This document shows, one piece after another, positions 17,179 to 24,210 of a stretch of 38,710 nt of DNA (position 1 is its first letter; the number at the start of each line of letters is the position of its first letter). The translations under genes and the position numbers were made by a program. This DNA is from Enterococcus aquimarinus (lineage in GTDB: Bacteria > Bacillota > Bacilli > Lactobacillales > Enterococcaceae), in the NCBI RefSeq assembly GCF_001885765.1, contig NZ_JXKD01000013.1, positions 1-38,710 of the forward strand. The letters are read 5' to 3'. Below the pieces are notes generated by a model. The model ran no database searches and was not told the DNA's origin. It saw only the letters and a list, made by a program, of their open reading frames with translations.

Positions 17179-18981
17179 TTATTCCACCGTCACCGATTTA
17201 GCTAAATTCCGTGGTTTATCCACGTCATAGCCACGCTCAAGTGTCGCATAATAAGCGAGTAATTGCGTCGGTACAACGGAGACGAGACTCATTAATAAAG
17301 GATGGGCTTTCGGTAAAATAATTTGATCTGATGCTTGAGCAAAAGTAGTTTCGGAAATCACGAGCGTTTTCGCACCGCGACTTTTCACTTCTTCTAAGTT
17401 TCCGCGCGTGTGCAGATGCGTCACTTCACTCGTAATCAGCCCGATAACAGGTGTACCATCTTCAATTAAGGCAATGGTTCCATGCTTTAATTCGCCGGCT
17501 GCAAATCCTTCTGCTTGAATATAAGAAATTTCTTTTAGCTTCAAGGCAGCTTCGAGTGATACGGCATAATCATTTCCGCGCCCGATGAAAAAGGCACTGT
17601 TTGTGTCACGAAAGAAGTCTTTGGCTAACTGATGAATGTGCTCTTTTTGCGTCAATACTTGTGTCATTGCTTCTTCCACCAAAGTTAGCTCCTGTAAAAG
17701 ATTCAGTTGACTGTCCTCTTTTTCTAACTGGATGGCGTAAGCTAAAATGCTTAACAACGCAATTTGTGCGGTATAAGCTTTCGTTGAGGCTACTGCAATT
17801 TCTGGACCTGCTTCTAAAGAGAGTGCGTACTTCGCTTCGCGAGCGAGCGTGGATCCTGGAACATTCGTAATCGCTAAAGAAGAGGCGCCCAGTTGATTTG
17901 TTTTGACTAATACTTGACGACTATCCGCGGTCTCGCCACTTTGACTTAAATAAATGAAAAACGGTTTTTTCGCCAAGATTGGCGTATAATAACCAAATTC
18001 ACTCGCCAGATGCACTTCTACCGGCACTTTTGTCAGTGTTTCGAAAAAGGCTTTAGAGGCTAACCCTGCATGATAACTCGTTCCGCATGCAACGATATAG
18101 ATGCGTTCACTCGCACTGATTTCTTGTAAGAGTGTATCGTCTAGTAAAACATTCCCGTGAAAGTCAAAGTATTTTTGTTGTAAACGACGTAATACCAGGG
18201 GTTGTTCTTCAATTTCTTTTAGCATATAAAATGGATAGGTACCTTTATCAATCGCTGTGTTATCAATTTCAGCGGTATAAGGTGCACGGTCAATGACATT
18301 TCCTGCGGCATCTTCTAAGACCATGCTGTTAGTTGTCAGCGTCACAAAGTCGCCATCAAACAATTCAATAAATTGATTCGTTTGATGGATCATCGCTAAG
18401 GCATCGCTCCCGACAAGATGAAAGTCACTCCCGCAACCAATCAATAGCGGACTTTTATTCTTTGCAACGTATAATGTATCGACATCATTCGTATCGATTA
18501 ACGCGAAAGCATACGACCCTTGGAGTAAGCGTAGCGTTTGCTTGAAGGCCTCTTTCACGCTCAGATTTTCAGCTTCCATGCGTTGTTCAATCACATTCGC
18601 AACCACTTCGGTATCCGTCTCGCCAACGAGCTGATAACCTGCTAAGTAGTCTTCTTTCAACGAACGGTAATTTTCAATCACACCATTATGAACAAGCACG
18701 ACCTTACCGTGCTGTGATACGTGGGGATGCGCATTCTCCTCGCTTGGAATTCCGTGAGTGGCCCAACGTGTATGTCCAATCCCAAGGGTCCCCGTTGTTT
18801 CTGACGTCATTTTTTCAGCCAATTGTTTAATCGGACCTTGTGCTTTCACTAAATGCCTTTCGTTTTGATTAGCGACATAGACTCCTGCTGAATCATAGCC
18901 TCGGTATTCCAACCGTTCTAAGCCTTTCAAAAGTACTTCTGAGACATTTTCGTTCCCAATCATTCCGACAATTCCACACAT
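17179..18981 (-). CDS. glmS: Glutamine--fructose-6-phosphate aminotransferase
   Basis: Makes glucosamine-6-phosphate from fructose-6-phosphate and glutamine, the first step to UDP-GlcNAc and the cell wall. 600 aa: N-terminal glutaminase with Cys2 exposed after Met removal (MCGIVG), then two SIS sugar-isomerase domains (CGTSYHA, SQSGETADS) and the C-terminal PRNLAKSVTVE, the conserved end that closes the active site. Start is fixed by MCGIVG and an AGGAAGG ribosome binding site; longer in-frame readings extend into the ribozyme and are not real. Expression should be controlled by the upstream glmS ribozyme in response to the product. Confidence 0.98.
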   Translation of the reverse strand: MCGIVGMIGNENVSEVLLKGLERLEYRGYDSAGVYVANQNERHLVKAQGPIKQLAEKMTSETTGTLGIGHTRWATHGIPSEENAHPHVSQHGKVVLVHNGVIENYRSLKEDYLAGYQLVGETDTEVVANVIEQRMEAENLSVKEAFKQTLRLLQGSYAFALIDTNDVDTLYVAKNKSPLLIGCGSDFHLVGSDALAMIHQTNQFIELFDGDFVTLTTNSMVLEDAAGNVIDRAPYTAEIDNTAIDKGTYPFYMLKEIEEQPLVLRRLQQKYFDFHGNVLLDDTLLQEISASERIYIVACGTSYHAGLASKAFFETLTKVPVEVHLASEFGYYTPILAKKPFFIYLSQSGETADSRQVLVKTNQLGASSLAITNVPGSTLAREAKYALSLEAGPEIAVASTKAYTAQIALLSILAYAIQLEKEDSQLNLLQELTLVEEAMTQVLTQKEHIHQLAKDFFRDTNSAFFIGRGNDYAVSLEAALKLKEISYIQAEGFAAGELKHGTIALIEDGTPVIGLITSEVTHLHTRGNLEEVKSRGAKTLVISETTFAQASDQIILPKAHPLLMSLVSVVPTQLLAYYATLERGYDVDKPRNLAKSVTVE

Positions 18982-19031
18982 AATTTGCCTTCCTACTTTC
19001 CTATTCAATTTTTGGAAGGTTTCTATCTGCT

Positions 19032-19158
19032 GGTAAATCTTTTGTAGCACTTTCGCAAGTGGATTTGTAATTTACCTATAGGGTGCAGTCCCTGAAGCCA
19101 TCCGCCGAATATTTCGATAAGCTTCATCCTCGTCATCTGTTAAGACAGATCTGGCGCT
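19032..19158 (-). ncRNA. glmS ribozyme (GlcN6P-responsive self-cleaving riboswitch)
   Basis: Read on the minus strand the leader begins AGCGCC (19158-19153), the conserved cleavage site (cut before the G), and continues with GACGAGGATGAAGCTTATCG and the TTCGGCGGATGGCTTC block, both canonical glmS ribozyme core. The 3' domain has P3 GGTAAAT/ATTTACC and P4 CACTT/AAGTG. The element ends about 50 nt before the glmS start codon. In known members GlcN6P is the cofactor for self-cleavage, and the cut mRNA is then degraded. Boundaries are by eye. Confidence 0.95.
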
Positions 19159-19206
19159 ATTCCGTTTTGATTATTCTCCTTCTTATTTTCGTAGAAACCT
19201 AGAAAA

Positions 19207-19235
19207 AGCATAACTTTTGTCATCGCATCTGTCAA
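19207..19235 (-). promoter_or_regulatory. glmS promoter
   Basis: On the minus strand TTGACA (19235-19230), 17-nt spacer, TATGCT (19212-19207). Transcription would start near 19200, about 40 nt before the ribozyme cleavage site. Consensus -35 and ideal spacing indicate a strong constitutive promoter, with control left to the ribozyme. Confidence 0.8.
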
Positions 19236-19315
19236 TTTATTTTTTTGAATCACGGATAAAAAAGCGTTTTTGCAGTTGATATTCTCAACTTATGACGTAA
19301 AAGAGCAAAGGTTTG

Positions 19316-19344
19316 TTGACAATTTTGGCCTTTTTAGCCATATT
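19316..19344 (+). promoter_or_regulatory. Promoter of the GNAT gene
   Basis: TTGACA (19316-19321), 17-nt spacer, CATATT (19339-19344), giving an untranslated leader of about 65 nt before ATG 19417. It is divergent from the glmS promoter. The -35 is perfect; the -10 matches 4 of 6. Confidence 0.55.
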
Positions 19345-19416
19345 GAAAGGAGTCTAAGAGGGGTCCGTAAAGACGTTGTTATAAATATATTCAGGAAATT
19401 AGAAAGGAAGAACGCA

Positions 19417-19938
19417 ATGCAAAAACGATTAATAAAACCAACCTTGGAGTGGGAAAAACCGATTCAAGTGTTTCGAGAAGAAATGGTGGATACACAAAGT
19501 ATCTTAGCTGGAGTGGGCTCTTTGCGTGAAAATGCAGATGTAGAAGCGTGGCTTCAAAGAATTTCTCAGTTCGAAAATCCTGCCACCGTACCAGAAGGCT
19601 TAGTACGAAGTCTTCAATATATTTATGTCGATATTTCGCAACAAAAAGTCATCGGAATGATCCAATTACGTTGTGAATTAAATGACTATCTAAAACATTT
19701 TGGCGGACATATCGGTTACTCAATTGCACCAAGTGAGCGACGCAAGGGTAACGGAAAAGCGATGTTACAAGCGTGCTTAACAAAAGCCAAAGAAGAAGGA
19801 TTATCAGAAGTATTGATTACTTGTGATCCTTCAAATGAAGGCAGCCGTGGGGTCATAATGGGTTGTGGTGGACGCTATCAAGAAACAGTCTATCATCCAG
19901 AGGAAGCGCGGTATTATGAGCAGTATTGGCTTGAATGA
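19417..19938 (+). CDS. GNAT family N-acetyltransferase
   Basis: 173-residue acetyl-CoA-dependent acyltransferase. The central part shows the GNAT fold: an IYVDISQQKVIGMIQLR strand pair, HIGYSIAPSERRKGNGKAML carrying the (R/Q)xxGx(G/A) acetyl-CoA loop (ERRKGNGKA), and LITCDPSNEGSRGVIMGCGG near the C-terminus. The substrate cannot be read from sequence; similar small proteins act on free amino acids, antibiotics or small amines. ATG 19417 has AGAAAGGAAG upstream. An in-frame start at 19270 would begin before the promoter and is rejected. Single-gene transcript closed by a strong hairpin terminator. Confidence 0.85.
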   Translation: MQKRLIKPTLEWEKPIQVFREEMVDTQSILAGVGSLRENADVEAWLQRISQFENPATVPEGLVRSLQYIYVDISQQKVIGMIQLRCELNDYLKHFGGHIGYSIAPSERRKGNGKAMLQACLTKAKEEGLSEVLITCDPSNEGSRGVIMGCGGRYQETVYHPEEARYYEQYWLE

Positions 19939-19985
19939 TAAGCTTGAATCATCATCATAACGTCAAAAAATATTTCACCATGATA

Positions 19986-20035
19986 AAACCGACCACTAAA
20001 AGTTCGCGCTTAATCGAACTTTTGGAGGTCGGTTT
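19986..20035. terminator. Bidirectional terminator between GNAT gene and sortase relic
   Basis: AAACCGACC (19986-19994) and AAAAGTTCG (19998-20006) pair with CGAACTTTT (20015-20023) and GGTCGGTTT (20027-20035), with a 3/3 internal loop and 8-nt apical loop. Short T-runs end both arms, so it can act in either direction between converging units. Confidence 0.8.
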
Positions 20036-20070
20036 ACAATTGAGGTTGTATAAAATTTAGTGAGGATGGA

Positions 20071-20316
20071 CTATTCATTTATCTCTACCGCATGAATAAA
20101 TAGACGGCCGTTTTCGATCGTATAGTTACAGGTAATAAGGGTTAAAATTTGATCTTCGGCTGAAACGTTTGTCTCGGTTGAAAAAAGTGATTTTTCTTCT
20201 CGAGGGAGTGTATTTTTAATTTTCACTAGCGCATACTTTCCTATCATAATGTCTCTTTTCAAAGAACGGCTTAACGAAATTGATATAAAAAAATCTTTCC
20301 TCAGTCGAAGGTTCAA
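20071..20316 (-). pseudogene. Sortase C-terminal remnant
   Basis: The open frame encodes at most 81 residues. Its last 30 residues read as the C-terminal core of a sortase: ILTLITCNYTIENGRLFIHA contains the catalytic TLxTC cysteine motif and, 10 residues on, the catalytic Arg in GRLF. A full sortase is over 200 residues; the N-terminal two thirds, including the catalytic His, is missing, because the frame begins inside the terminator of the gene upstream. No convincing ribosome binding site was seen. The best reading is a decayed fragment, probably class B/C-like. Expression as a small peptide cannot be excluded. Confidence 0.65.
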
Positions 20317-20333
20317 TTGAGGAAAGATTTTTT
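20287..20333 (-). terminator. Terminator after the small secreted protein gene
   Basis: AAAAAAATCTTTCCTCA (20287-20303) faces TGAGGAAAGATTTTTT (20318-20333) around a 14-nt loop. Read on the minus strand the stem ends in a run of T. It lies about 40 nt beyond the stop of the minus-strand gene at 20375 and cuts off the sortase remnant from transcription. Confidence 0.85.
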
Positions 20334-20374
20334 ATGTCGAAACAATAAATTCTTGTTTCCATTAATAGCTGCTA

Positions 20375-20698
20375 TCAGTCCATCATGCGATGATGCTGAC
20401 GACCCATGCCCCACATTTCTCGCTTACCAAAAGAATCACGACCATGGCAATCACGATTAGTATCGTCCATCCACTCATTCATTTCTTCTGCTTCATCAGG
20501 TGAAAGATTGCCACGTTCGACTTGTTCTTTTAAATGTTCACGACGCTCTTGTTCAGTTGTGCGAGTATTGTCATCAAGGGGCTCAAACCTTTCAGAAGCA
20601 TTTGTTCCATTATCTGAGTTAGCAAAGACTGACATAGAAGTCATACCTGCAGCAAAAAGGATCGCTACCGCAATAATGATTTTTGTTAATTTTTTCAT
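20375..20698 (-). CDS. Small secreted protein of unknown function
   Basis: 107 residues with an N-terminal signal peptide (MKKLTK, hydrophobic core, likely cut after SVFA near residue 26). The mature part is very hydrophilic: an acidic/basic region with TTEQERREHLKEQVERGNLSPDEAEEMNEWMDD, predicted helical, then a tail rich in His, Met, Arg and Gly (GMGRQHHRMMD). The helical EAEEM part resembles short DUF2680-like exported proteins; the Met/His tail could bind metal, which is inference. RBS GGGAGAG precedes the ATG. Its promoter shares an operator with the two-component system directly upstream, so it is probably a target of that system. Confidence 0.75.
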   Translation of the reverse strand: MKKLTKIIIAVAILFAAGMTSMSVFANSDNGTNASERFEPLDDNTRTTEQERREHLKEQVERGNLSPDEAEEMNEWMDDTNRDCHGRDSFGKREMWGMGRQHHRMMD

Positions 20699-20752
20699 AA
20701 AAAATCTCTCCCATCTATTTTTGAAACGAATACTCGCTTCTTTGATAGAATG

Positions 20753-20786
20753 ATCATAACAAAAAATGATGGCAAAAGTGTGTCAC
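20753..20786 (-). promoter_or_regulatory. Regulated promoter of the small secreted protein gene
   Basis: On the minus strand GTGACACA-N4-TGCCA starts at 20786 and the -10 box TATGAT lies at 20758-20753, 22 nt after GTGACA. The block overlaps the stop codon of the kinase gene. The same arrangement (TGACACA-N4-TGCCA, 22 nt, -10) stands before the response regulator gene, and the half-sites TGACACA and TGCCA are 11 nt apart, as for OmpR-family regulators. Confidence 0.6.
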
Positions 20787-22276
20787 ATCTGTTCCAAATG
20801 AGTGGCAGTTAGTTTGTTTACTTTTGAAAAATCAAACGTAAAGCGCGCACCGCCAGTTTCTGCGTTTGTTGCTTGTAAAGTCATTTGATGGCGCTGTGCA
20901 ATTTGTTTGGCAATTGATAAGCCAAGTCCTGTCCCAATTTTATTTTTTTCGCCATAAGTTTTATGGAAGCGATCGAAAATGTAAGGAAGTTCTGAGGCTT
21001 CAATTCCTGGACCTTGATCGGAAATGATGAGACGATCGTCGGTTAATTGAATCCTAATTCGGCTATGCTTCGGCGAAAATTTAATCGCATTATCTAAAAT
21101 GACTAAAAACATCTGACGTAAGCGCCCGTAATCACCGCAAATAACGAGAGGAACAGCTGTCATCGAATAATCCAAGGTTATTTCTTTTAGGCGAGATAAG
21201 TGTTCAGCACTTCGTAAAGCATCTTTTAGGACGTCTTGGAGACTGAGAGGGGTCTTTTCGATTGTAAAGTCTAAGTTTTGTAATCGGGCTAAATCAAGTA
21301 AATCACCGACTAAGCGTTCCAGAAATTTTGCTTCTGTTAGCATCTGTTGGTGATAAGCTTCGACTTTTTCAGGTTCAGTAATGACTTTGTCCGTTAGTGC
21401 TTCGAGAGAACCACGCATGACGGTAATCGGAGTCCGTAATTCATGAGAGATATTGGCGACGAATTCTTGGCGCATTTGTTCTAACTTCTCACTTGCTTGA
21501 CTGGCTTCAGCTAATTGCAGTGCCAAAGTATCAATGGCTTGGGATAGTTCGCCAATCTCATCTTTTTGTGAAACGTTCGTTTTTGCCTGATAATCACCTT
21601 GTGCTAAGCGTAAAGCGGCAACTTTCATTTTTGATAACGGTTTTGTAAACGAATAGGCTAAGAAAGAAACGAGTACTAACGCTAACAGTAACGCAATTAG
21701 TAAGCTAATTCCTAACAATTTAAGCCCTTGATTAATAGCTGCTTTCGTACTGTCGATCGCCGAATGAATTAAAATAGCCCCCCAAATGTTGCCATCAGCA
21801 TCACGAATCGGTGCTCCCACGGTTAATGTTTGCTGATTGAGCGACTCGCTAAATCCTTCGCTCACCATTGTTTCTCCTTGGAAAATAAGGGGAATCATCG
21901 CCTCAGCATTACTGGGTAAGTCACGAAGATTGTCTTTTTGAGTCGCCGCATGACGCGCTCCCATATGAGTGTTTTCACCAGTCGCTAAGAGATTGAACGC
22001 TTCGTCGACTAACCAAACGTGATCACCTGCTACTTCTTGAATAAAGCGCAGATAGGCACTTGTATCACTCATCATTCGTTGATGGCTGCTCGCGTTTGCG
22101 TCATCAGTCAGTTCCTGAGCAATCGCTTGGGCGTAGTGAGTGAGTTCCTCGCGATGAAGGGTCATCATCGAATGTTTAAACAGAAAAAAGAAAATCGTCC
22201 CAATCGTGATGGCGAATAGGAGGAGTGTTGTCGTCAAATAGAGCCCTAATTTCGTCGCGATTCTACTATTTTTCAT
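20783..22276 (-). CDS. Sensor histidine kinase with HAMP domain
   Basis: 497-residue membrane kinase: TM1 about 13-34, extracytoplasmic sensor about 35-182, TM2 about 186-209, HAMP to about 260, HisKA with phospho-acceptor His278 in FVANISHELRTPITV, and HATPase with ILDNAIKFS, ISDQGPGIE and GTGLGLSIAKQIA. Architecture is BaeS/ResE-like. The start is ATG 22276, preceded by GAGG; an in-frame TTG 15 nt upstream lacks a good RBS. The start overlaps the response regulator stop by 11 nt, so the pair is co-translated. The stimulus is unknown; linkage to a small exported protein suggests envelope stress. Confidence 0.9.
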   Translation of the reverse strand: MKNSRIATKLGLYLTTTLLLFAITIGTIFFFLFKHSMMTLHREELTHYAQAIAQELTDDANASSHQRMMSDTSAYLRFIQEVAGDHVWLVDEAFNLLATGENTHMGARHAATQKDNLRDLPSNAEAMIPLIFQGETMVSEGFSESLNQQTLTVGAPIRDADGNIWGAILIHSAIDSTKAAINQGLKLLGISLLIALLLALVLVSFLAYSFTKPLSKMKVAALRLAQGDYQAKTNVSQKDEIGELSQAIDTLALQLAEASQASEKLEQMRQEFVANISHELRTPITVMRGSLEALTDKVITEPEKVEAYHQQMLTEAKFLERLVGDLLDLARLQNLDFTIEKTPLSLQDVLKDALRSAEHLSRLKEITLDYSMTAVPLVICGDYGRLRQMFLVILDNAIKFSPKHSRIRIQLTDDRLIISDQGPGIEASELPYIFDRFHKTYGEKNKIGTGLGLSIAKQIAQRHQMTLQATNAETGGARFTFDFSKVNKLTATHLEQM

Positions 22277-22958
22277 GCGAAATAACCTCAAATTTATATC
22301 CGACTCCCCAAATAGTTTTAATTGCCCAATTAGGATGTATCTGTTTTCCTAATTTTCCGCGTAGCCGCTTAATATGACTATCCACGGTTCGAGTATCCCC
22401 AAAATAATCAAAACCCCAAAGTAAGTTTAAGAGTTCTTCACGCGTATAGGCTTTTTGAGGATGGTTCGCTAATGTCCACAATAAATCAATTTCTTTTTTT
22501 GTCAGTAAAATGTTTTCGCCATTGATTGAAACGGTGTAGTCGTCTAAATTAATCGTTAAATTATCATAGGTCAAACATTGTGGTTGGTTATCCTCTCGTA
22601 TAATCCGGCGCATGACGGCCTTAATTCGAGCCATGACTTCACCTGGAGAAAAAGGTTTCACGATATAATCATCCGCCCCAATTTCTAGCCCCATAATCCG
22701 TTCAAAATCCTCCCCGCGTGCCGTAATCATTAAAATCGGAACATTGGAAGTCTCACGAATTTCTCGACAAACAGCAAAGCCATCTTTTTTCGGCATCATC
22801 ACATCCAGTAAAACGACATCAGGTTTTTCGCTTTTGAATAAACGTAGCGCTTCGATACCATCATAAGCGATGATGACTTGGTAATGATTTTTCTGGGCAT
22901 ACTCCGCTAAAATCGCCGTAATTTGTTGGTTATCATCGACAATTAATAATTTTTGCAT
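22266..22958 (-). CDS. Response regulator, OmpR family
   Basis: 230 aa: receiver domain with Asp8-Asp9 (IVDDN), phospho-acceptor Asp52 in VVLLDVMMPKKDG and Lys in DDYIVKPFSPGE; winged-helix effector domain with LLWGFDYFGDTRTVDSHIKRLRGKLG and the terminal IKTIWGVGYKFE. It is the first gene of a two-gene operon with the kinase. A GAGGAGGAG ribosome binding site precedes the ATG. The promoter carries a direct repeat that is duplicated at the small secreted gene, which points to autoregulation. Confidence 0.92.
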   Translation of the reverse strand: MQKLLIVDDNQQITAILAEYAQKNHYQVIIAYDGIEALRLFKSEKPDVVLLDVMMPKKDGFAVCREIRETSNVPILMITARGEDFERIMGLEIGADDYIVKPFSPGEVMARIKAVMRRIIREDNQPQCLTYDNLTINLDDYTVSINGENILLTKKEIDLLWTLANHPQKAYTREELLNLLWGFDYFGDTRTVDSHIKRLRGKLGKQIHPNWAIKTIWGVGYKFEVISHEK

Positions 22959-22979
22959 CGTAAACTCCTCCTCTTCGCG

Positions 22980-23013
22980 ATTATATCAAAATAGTGTGGC
23001 ACTTTTGTGTCAA
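22980..23013 (-). promoter_or_regulatory. Autoregulated promoter of the response regulator operon
   Basis: On the minus strand TTGACACA-N4-TGCCACA begins at 23013 and the -10 box TATAAT is at 22985-22980, with 22 nt between TTGACA and TATAAT. That spacing is too long for a normal sigma-70 promoter, so TTGACA is more likely half of an operator than a -35. TGACACA and TGCCACA form an 11-bp-spaced direct repeat matching the one upstream of the gene at 20375-20698. Confidence 0.6.
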
Positions 23014-23041
23014 ACGGCTTTTTCTTTAAGTGAGATACCAG

Positions 23042-23171
23042 AAAAGCAGAGGACGATTGCTTTTTTTATTTTATCGAAATATCAAGATAGTCTATAAAAG
23101 ACAATAAGAAAGTTCAAGTTTTTTTCTCGAAAGCTTGTTAAGATGAAATAGCAGATATGAAAACGCTTTAT
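23042..23171. other. Gap between response regulator and AraC genes: hairpin and cre-like site
   Basis: AAAAGCA (23042-23048) pairs with TGCTTTT (23058-23064) and is followed on the plus strand by a T-rich run; on minus the T-run is short, so it is at best a weak terminator for the AraC gene. ATGAAAACGCTTTAT (23157-23171) fits the cre consensus with one mismatch but sits 3' of the AraC gene, far from any recognised promoter. No gene is visible here. Confidence 0.35.
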
Positions 23172-23192
23172 AAGACGTGCGACGTTCCGTAC

Positions 23193-24134
23193 TTACTTTT
23201 TAGTTGTAAGAAGTTCTGTCATCACTGCTGCACTTTCAGCTTTTGAATAGATGTGTTGGCGATCGATTTGCTCGTGGCCACTATGCGTGGTCGTGATTGT
23301 CGCTCGTTGATTCATCTGATTGCGAAATTGTTTGGGTGTTTGGTGGTAAAGATCTTTAAAGGCACGATTTAAGTAGCGCAAGTCCGAAAAGCCACAAGCT
23401 TCGCTGATGTGGAGTAAACCGTGATCGGTATTACTTAATAGGAAATACGCTTTTTCACAGCGTATAACGTTTAAGTAGTGTTGAAAGGAGAGACCAAAAT
23501 TCTTATGAAAAAAATGGGATAAGTAATTGACCGATAAGTTTTCTTGTTTGGCAATATCTGCTAAGAATAATGTTTCGTGGTAATGCTGCTGGATATAGTG
23601 ACTAATCCGGCGAATGCGTTCTTGACGTGCGAAGTGAGCCCCTTGTTTGGCTTCAGGGATTAATTCGTAAGGCGCACATTGTAGTAAATAATACAGAACA
23701 AGTGAGGCGTGGCCGTGACACGCTAACGCAAAATAATCTTCTTCTTGAAAGAACGAATCACAAGTCGTAAATAAATGGTGTAATAACTCTTTAAAAAACG
23801 GTCGCTCGTTTAGGTTAAGTGCCTGATTATGAAACGAAATTTCATTAATCTGTGGAAAAAAAGTTGCAAATTCTTTTGTCCCTAATTGTAAAATCAGTAG
23901 TTTTGCTTGTTCTTTAGAGAGCAGTTCATGTAGCTGACAGGAATTAATGACCAGACATTCCTGTTCTTGTACGGTTATTTTTCGGCCTTCCGTTTGGACA
24001 ATTAATTGTCCTTTTAAAACGTAAATAAGCTCCAGATCCGTATGCAAGTGGGGACGCCGATAATTCATATCAATTAAGAACGCATGGACGCCTTTTGATT
24101 GACGATGCTCAATCAGTTCAAATTCATTCGACAT
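23193..24134 (-). CDS. AraC family regulator, probable xylose-operon regulator
   Basis: 313 aa with an N-terminal cupin sensor (about 20-100; HLHTDLELIYVLKG is the typical His-containing metal- or sugar-binding strand) and a C-terminal pair of helix-turn-helix motifs (about 185-285: LFLADIAKQENLSVNYLSHF and ISEACGFSDLRYLNRAFKDL, then TPKQFR). About 30 extra residues follow. It is transcribed away from xylA across a 76-nt gap with overlapping promoters, so control of xylAB in response to a pentose is the likely role. That would replace the ROK-type XylR common in related bacteria. RBS GGGAG precedes the ATG. Confidence 0.85.
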   Translation of the reverse strand: MSNEFELIEHRQSKGVHAFLIDMNYRRPHLHTDLELIYVLKGQLIVQTEGRKITVQEQECLVINSCQLHELLSKEQAKLLILQLGTKEFATFFPQINEISFHNQALNLNERPFFKELLHHLFTTCDSFFQEEDYFALACHGHASLVLYYLLQCAPYELIPEAKQGAHFARQERIRRISHYIQQHYHETLFLADIAKQENLSVNYLSHFFHKNFGLSFQHYLNVIRCEKAYFLLSNTDHGLLHISEACGFSDLRYLNRAFKDLYHQTPKQFRNQMNQRATITTTHSGHEQIDRQHIYSKAESAAVMTELLTTKK

Positions 24135-24138
24135 TATT

Positions 24139-24166
24139 TTGACTCCCTTCTATCTCATAATATAAA
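24139..24166 (+). promoter_or_regulatory. xylA promoter
   Basis: TTGACT (24139-24144), 16-nt spacer, TATAAA (24161-24166), giving a leader of about 38 nt before ATG 24211. It overlaps the AraC-gene promoter on the other strand, so binding by one polymerase or by the AraC protein would affect both. Confidence 0.55.
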
Positions 24167-24187
24167 GGATGTCAGATTCATTATCAA
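24159..24187 (-). promoter_or_regulatory. Promoter of the AraC regulator gene
   Basis: On the minus strand TTGATA (24187-24182), 17-nt spacer, TATATT (24164-24159). The -10 region is shared with the -10 of the xylA promoter on the plus strand, a face-to-face arrangement. Confidence 0.5.
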
Positions 24188-24210
24188 ATAAAAATTAGGA
24201 GGAAATAACA

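Noticed and set aside
18982-19050. Longer N-terminus for GlmS
   Set aside because: It would place coding sequence within the glmS ribozyme P3/P4 region; MCGIVG with exposed Cys and the AGGAAGG site define the true start.
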